Shown here: positions 60,255 through 64,000 of the stretch, one piece after another
How the letters are laid out: each line of letters begins with the position of its first letter
How positions within the stretch are numbered: position 1 is the first letter of the stretch
NCBI GenBank assembly: GCA_024233495.1
Contig: JACKPM010000001.1
Location: forward strand, 1-64,000
Length of the DNA stretch: 64,000 nucleotides
Origin: Chlamydiales bacterium
GTDB taxonomy: Bacteria > Chlamydiota > Chlamydiia > Chlamydiales > JAAKFR01
Direction of reading: 5' to 3'
Notes under the pieces: generated by a model
Told to the model about the DNA's origin: nothing
Database searches by the model: none
The model's input: the letters and a program-made list of their open reading frames with translations, nothing else
Made by a program: the position numbers and the translations under genes

Positions 60255-62294
60255 ATGGCTTCACGCGCTGATTTACTACAGGGTAGGGGAAGAGTTTCCC
60301 CCACTCCTTCCGAAGAGGGTGACAACGCTTGTATCACCTGTTTGGCCGGCACCGTTTTTTGCTGCGCTGCGTGTGCACACGGTGGTAAAGAGCTCGCTAA
60401 AACAGCTGCTCGTGGCGCCTTTCGTTTAGCTGAAGGCGCTTGGGACATGACCAAAGAGGGTGGGCGCGAAGTGCGTCGCACCGCTGAGGGAGTTATCTCC
60501 GCTGCTGAAGAGGTGGGCGATCTCTCCTCAGGCGTTGTGCGCACTGTTGCGGGTTCGGTCTTTTCGATGGGCAGCAGCGGCGCAACTGAGGTGGCACGCG
60601 CACTTGAGCAGGTGGCTTCTTCTACAGATGAAGTGGGCGACGTTGCAGGGCAAATCGTGGTCAACGCTGGTGGCGTTGTTGTAAGCGGCTGCGCTGCCTT
60701 TGGAAGAGAGTCTGAGCGTCTAGTATATGGAGTTGTCGAAGGGTTAGAAGAGTTTGGGCGCCCCGTTGTTGAAGGAGGCTCTGCAGTCGTACGCACTGTG
60801 GGCTCAGTGTTCACAGCGGCTGGTCATGAGATTGTGCGCACAGTAGAGTCAATCCCAGGCGCTGTGGCAGACGGCATCCGTCTGCCTGTCACCGTCATGA
60901 GTGAAACTGGGCTTACAATCGGAAGTTTTGTGCTCCAAACTGGGCGAGAGGGTGTGCGCGTTGTTGAGAGTGCAGTAGAAGGTTTGGAAGAGGGGTACTT
61001 CATCACTTGGGGCACGCTCCGCAACATCTTTGCCGTTGTGGGGAGTGGAGGGGGCGCCACTGGAAGAGAAGTCATTCGCTTAGTGGAACAGGGAGCTTCA
61101 ATTGCTGAGGAGTTTCGCGACTCATTTGGAAAGTTAGCTATTGAGTTCGGCACTCCTCTGGGATCGATGATTCGCGCAGCTGGCAGTGAAGTCAGACGTG
61201 TAGTTGAAGCGATTCCTGAAGAGGTGCAAAAGTTTTTCCTCCTTCCCTACGCAGTGCTTGCGCATTTTTTTACCGCTTTAGGTGAACTGATCACTGATGG
61301 TTGGGGGGAGTTTCGCCGCTTCTTTGAGGGCGCCTATGAGGCAATTGCAGAGGGCACCTACTGCATCCGCATGTCGATCAAAGAGGGGTTTTCAACTGTT
61401 GGCAGCCTATTCAAGGCTGGTGGAGAAGAGATGCTCCGCGTTGGGCAGAGCGCTGCAGATACAGTAGTGATGGTTGCACAGACTGCGGCTGATGTAGGAG
61501 CCGAAGTTTTGCGTACAGGGAGAGGCGCTTTTGTCGCAGCTGGAAGAGAGATACGCCGCACAGCAGAAGGCTCCCTTTTGGCGATGGCTTCAGTCGAGCC
61601 ACTCTTCACAGGCACATTCACTGCCTTCGCTCAAAGTTTCATTAGCTTCGTTGCTGCAGGAACAAATGAAATGCGCCGCATGGGCGAGCAAACAGTGGAC
61701 ACGCTCGACTCTCCACAGCTAGCAGCAGCGATGCGCGCGTTTGGGACGCCTTTCCTCGAATTCTTGAAAGCAGGCGGCGACGAAGCTGTGCGCTTCTGTG
61801 AGGGTATCGCGCACGCGGTAGAAGAGGGCGTGCAGCCAGCTGCTGAGCTCTTCTCAGAAGTGGGCGCCTCTTTCGCCTCTTTCGTGAGAGCGGGTGGTGG
61901 AGAGATGCTCCGCGCTGCCGACCAACTTCCAGCTTCTCTCTCAAATGGTGGGGAGCCGCTTGCAGGTGTTGGCAGAGCGCTTGGCCAAAGCTTCTACAGC
62001 ATGATGCAAGCTGGAGCACGTGAAGTGCCCCGCCTATATGAGGAGACGCTTGAAGAGACTCCTGATAATTTCAAATACTTCGTCTCCATGCCATTCCACA
62101 GATGGTGGGATCCAAAATATGACAAAATCATTGCAAACTGGACGCGCTTTAAGGGGCGCTGCGCAGAAAGGAGAGAGCGCATCGTGGGGGCAGTAGGCAG
62201 GTTAAGAGAAAGAACTGCTCAGCGCATTCAACACATAAGAGAGCGCACATCAAATCAAATTGCACGTTTGCGCGCCCGTTTAAATTTTTCGTAA
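60255..62294 (+). CDS. Protein of about fourteen 40-residue helical repeats
   Basis: 679 residues. After a 55-residue start with cysteines (ACITCLAGTVFCCAACAHGG), the sequence repeats every 38-44 residues with the core (S/G)-x-F/V-x-x-x-G-x-E-(V/I/M)-x-R-x-x-E. Examples are SLFKAGGEEMLRVGQSAAD, GAFVAAGREIRRTAEGS, EFLKAGGDEAVRFCEGIAHA and SMIRAAGSEVRRVVEAI. Each unit looks like two amphipathic helices. The last 80 residues are basic and helical (WTRFKGRCAERRERIVGAVG). There is no signal peptide. AAGGAG precedes the ATG. The family is not recognised; helical repeats could bind membranes, lipids or proteins. Confidence 0.7.
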   Translation: MASRADLLQGRGRVSPTPSEEGDNACITCLAGTVFCCAACAHGGKELAKTAARGAFRLAEGAWDMTKEGGREVRRTAEGVISAAEEVGDLSSGVVRTVAGSVFSMGSSGATEVARALEQVASSTDEVGDVAGQIVVNAGGVVVSGCAAFGRESERLVYGVVEGLEEFGRPVVEGGSAVVRTVGSVFTAAGHEIVRTVESIPGAVADGIRLPVTVMSETGLTIGSFVLQTGREGVRVVESAVEGLEEGYFITWGTLRNIFAVVGSGGGATGREVIRLVEQGASIAEEFRDSFGKLAIEFGTPLGSMIRAAGSEVRRVVEAIPEEVQKFFLLPYAVLAHFFTALGELITDGWGEFRRFFEGAYEAIAEGTYCIRMSIKEGFSTVGSLFKAGGEEMLRVGQSAADTVVMVAQTAADVGAEVLRTGRGAFVAAGREIRRTAEGSLLAMASVEPLFTGTFTAFAQSFISFVAAGTNEMRRMGEQTVDTLDSPQLAAAMRAFGTPFLEFLKAGGDEAVRFCEGIAHAVEEGVQPAAELFSEVGASFASFVRAGGGEMLRAADQLPASLSNGGEPLAGVGRALGQSFYSMMQAGAREVPRLYEETLEETPDNFKYFVSMPFHRWWDPKYDKIIANWTRFKGRCAERRERIVGAVGRLRERTAQRIQHIRERTSNQIARLRARLNFS

Positions 62295-62357
62295 ATTTTC
62301 AATAAACGGATCTTAATATTCTTTTTTGTAATAGTGGGCCTCACATAGGAGGTCGCG

Positions 62358-62543
62358 ATGCGAGTTGATTCCAAAAATACTAATGATCAAAGAGTTGTAG
62401 ATGTTAAGGCGAGTGAGCGTGCTTTGCACAAGCTTGTCCCTAATTTGTCGGCTGAGGCAAAATTAGAGTGCAAATTTGCAAGCAAATCAGGGGAAGAGGA
62501 GCAAAGAGTGAGCAAAGTTGCGCGTTTACGCATTCCAGGATAG
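62358..62543 (+). CDS. Small hypothetical protein, 61 residues
   Basis: A strong ribosome site AGGAGG lies 5 bases before the ATG. The product (MRVDSKNTNDQRVVDVKASE..) is charged, soluble and without membrane segments or motifs. It sits between the repeat protein and recD, 9 bases before the recD start. The good ribosome site and tight spacing support a real gene, but no function can be given. Confidence 0.6.
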   Translation: MRVDSKNTNDQRVVDVKASERALHKLVPNLSAEAKLECKFASKSGEEEQRVSKVARLRIPG

Positions 62544-62552
62544 AATAGCTGT

Positions 62553-63767
62553 GTGAATATCGACACGCTATTTGCACAGAAGTTTGGTGGGGGCGCTTTT
62601 TTAGAAGCGCTCCTCGCCTCTGCACGGGAGGGACACCTCTGTCTCCAAGTGGGAGAAGAGGTCTTCCCCTCTTTTGGTGAGCGAGATGAGGAGATTCGAA
62701 AGCTTGCAACGCCGATCAGAGGCGTTGTCGTGCAGAAAAATGAGCGCTTCTATCTAAAGCGCAATTGGGAGCTCGAGCAACGCTTCTTGCACCACTTCAA
62801 GCGCCTCTTAGCACAAGAGGTAGAGGCATTACAAGTGGAAGACGACCCATCGCTCGATCCTGAGCAGATGGAGGCAGTGCGCACAGCTCTTTGTCATCCC
62901 CTCACCCTCATTTCAGGAGGGCCTGGCACGGGCAAAAGCTTTACCGCCACAAAAATCATTGAAAACTTCAAAGGGAGTGTTGCTGTTGCCGCGCCAACAG
63001 GAAAAGCAGCAGCTAACTTGCGCCATCTCGACTGCCCTGTCAAAACGCTGCACTCACTGTTGAGCAAACGGCTGTACTACGATCTTGTGGTGGTGGATGA
63101 GGGGTCGATGATCGATGCAGAGCTGATGACCAAACTCTTTGCAGCTGTCCAAGGGCGCCTTGTGATTTTGGGAGACCGTGATCAGCTGCCACCCATTGCA
63201 ACGGGGCATTTCTTCTCAGACCTCACCACAATAGCGCCGTGCTGCTACCTCAACAAATGCCATAGGGCGGAGCTGCAAGAGATCGTCGACATTGCAAAGG
63301 CTGTAAAAGAGGGCAAGAGTGTCCCGTACGAGCCGCTTGAGAATTTCAAAGAGAAGCCTGATGATGTCACGCTGCTCACCCCTCTGCGCAAAGGGCCCTA
63401 CGGTGTTGAGAGACTCAACGAACGCTTCTACAAGCCCGGACGCGTACCCATCATGATTACTGAGAACGCGCAAGGACTCGTTAACGGAGAGACAGGTTGG
63501 TTAGAAGAGGGGCAAACGTCGTGGGGAATGCCAGAAAGCATGCTGCCAAAATACGAATACGCCTACGCCCTCTCTGTACACAAGAGCCAAGGGAGTGAGT
63601 ACGACCGTGTTTGGCTGCTTCTGCCGCCAGGAAGTGAACGTTTTGGTAGGGAGATGCTCTACACAGCCATTACACGTGCTAGAAAAGAGATCCGAATCTT
63701 TGCTGCAGAAAATGTCTTAGAGCAATGCGTAGAAAGGCTCACCCAAAGAGTGAGCCTTTCAACTTAA
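62553..63767 (+). CDS. recD: Exodeoxyribonuclease V alpha subunit
   Basis: 404 residues, GTG start. Helicase motifs: LISGGPGTGKSFTATKIIEN (Walker A, near residue 125), VVVDEGSMIDAELMTKLF (Walker B region), ILGDRDQLPPIATG, and YALSVHKSQGSEYDRVWLLL. It is the 5'-3' helicase of RecBCD. At 404 residues it is much shorter than E. coli RecD (608), lacking much of the N-terminal domain that contacts RecC. It is separated from recC-recB by three unrelated genes. Its 3' end contains a strong hairpin. Confidence 0.93.
   Translation: MNIDTLFAQKFGGGAFLEALLASAREGHLCLQVGEEVFPSFGERDEEIRKLATPIRGVVVQKNERFYLKRNWELEQRFLHHFKRLLAQEVEALQVEDDPSLDPEQMEAVRTALCHPLTLISGGPGTGKSFTATKIIENFKGSVAVAAPTGKAAANLRHLDCPVKTLHSLLSKRLYYDLVVVDEGSMIDAELMTKLFAAVQGRLVILGDRDQLPPIATGHFFSDLTTIAPCCYLNKCHRAELQEIVDIAKAVKEGKSVPYEPLENFKEKPDDVTLLTPLRKGPYGVERLNERFYKPGRVPIMITENAQGLVNGETGWLEEGQTSWGMPESMLPKYEYAYALSVHKSQGSEYDRVWLLLPPGSERFGREMLYTAITRARKEIRIFAAENVLEQCVERLTQRVSLST
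63732..63760. terminator. Bidirectional terminator-like hairpin at the end of recD
   Basis: A perfect 11-base stem (GAAAGGCTCAC with its complement) with a 7-base loop lies within the last recD codons. TTTC and an AT-rich stretch follow. It stands between two convergent genes, so it could end transcription from both sides. Confidence 0.6.
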
Positions 63768-63788
63768 TTAATACTATTCGAGTTATTG

Positions 63789-63989
63789 TCAATCCTCATC
63801 ACTGCTCTCAGAAGAGTTGTCAGAGGCAAGAGGATCCTTCTCATTCTCAACGACAAAACCACCGCTCATCACATCGGTCGCAATAATGCCGATTGAACCA
63901 AATGCAACAACTGAAGCAGCGGCGATACCGAGCGTTGGGCTTACACTTGGGCCCATGCCTACGCCGAACTCAAATGGGTGAATGGCCAT
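63789..63989 (-). CDS. Small protein with one hydrophobic segment and acidic Ser-rich tail
   Basis: 66 residues from the ATG (MAIHPFEFGVGMGPSVSP); the frame stays open towards the window edge through a GTG three codons upstream, so it may be longer. A Gly/Ala-rich hydrophobic segment (IAAASVVAFGSIGIIATDVM) is followed by ASDNSSESSDED. It is not recognised. A small membrane or inclusion-membrane protein is possible, but only one hydrophobic stretch is seen rather than the bilobed pair typical of Inc proteins. Confidence 0.5.
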   Translation of the reverse strand: MAIHPFEFGVGMGPSVSPTLGIAAASVVAFGSIGIIATDVMSGGFVVENEKDPLASDNSSESSDED

Positions 63990-64000
63990 GGTTAACACAT

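Overview
The window comes from a chlamydia outside the classical Chlamydiaceae. The evidence is gene content and order. The minus-strand run thrS - parA - pGP6-like - CT584-like matches the Chlamydia trachomatis block CT581-CT584. An eno / RsbU / degenerate-RsbU / large hypothetical neighbourhood matches CT587-CT590, although here eno is inverted and separated. The genus cannot be fixed from the sequence alone. The base composition looks moderate and was not counted. No rRNA or tRNA gene was recognised.

Layout. (1) 0.16-10.6 kb, plus strand: a respiratory locus. It holds a GltD-like FAD/Fe-S oxidoreductase, a CcoS-like protein, a Tat-exported Rieske protein, cytochrome b, a seven-heme cytochrome c, then CcoN, an enlarged CcoO, a CcoQ-like protein and a heme-less CcoP N-terminus. 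Together they look like a quinol - bc - cbb3 electron path. (2) 10.6-17.6 kb: an IS110-family element, then five related genes in tandem. These have a shared N-terminal domain, proline-rich repeats, basic NLS/AT-hook-like stretches and a shared C-terminal domain; two copies are broken. (3) 17.6-22.4 kb, minus strand: the thrS-parA-pGP6-like-CT584-tatA-tatC operon. (4) 22.5-28.0 kb: a GDP-sugar and glycosyltransferase cluster (gmd, GT4, GT9, manC) and an EamA transporter. (5) 28.1-32.6 kb and 48.2-52.3 kb: five genes with a nearly identical proline-rich N-terminus and divergent C2H2 zinc-finger-like C-termini. They lie among IS5-type remnants and a 163-bp hairpin element. (6) 32.8-44.0 kb, minus strand: an autotransporter, an outer-membrane barrel protein, a CT590-like protein, two RsbU-type phosphatases and an LhgO-type oxidase. 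(7) 44.0-48.1 kb: an SpoU-type RNA methyltransferase, rsgA, an ECF-type sigma factor and eno. (8) 52.3-64.0 kb: an LplT-like transporter fused to a degenerate acyltransferase, then recC-recB, two unknown proteins (one built from about fourteen 40-residue repeats), a small protein and recD.

Three families of short non-coding inverted-repeat elements, each about 162-171 bp, are scattered through the accessory parts. One sits in the divergent promoter region between the sigma factor and eno. The strongest candidates for something undescribed are the two effector-like, eukaryote-flavoured paralogue families, the 40-residue repeat protein, and the fused bc/cbb3 locus with its unusual subunits. All functional statements rest on reading motifs by eye; no database search was possible.
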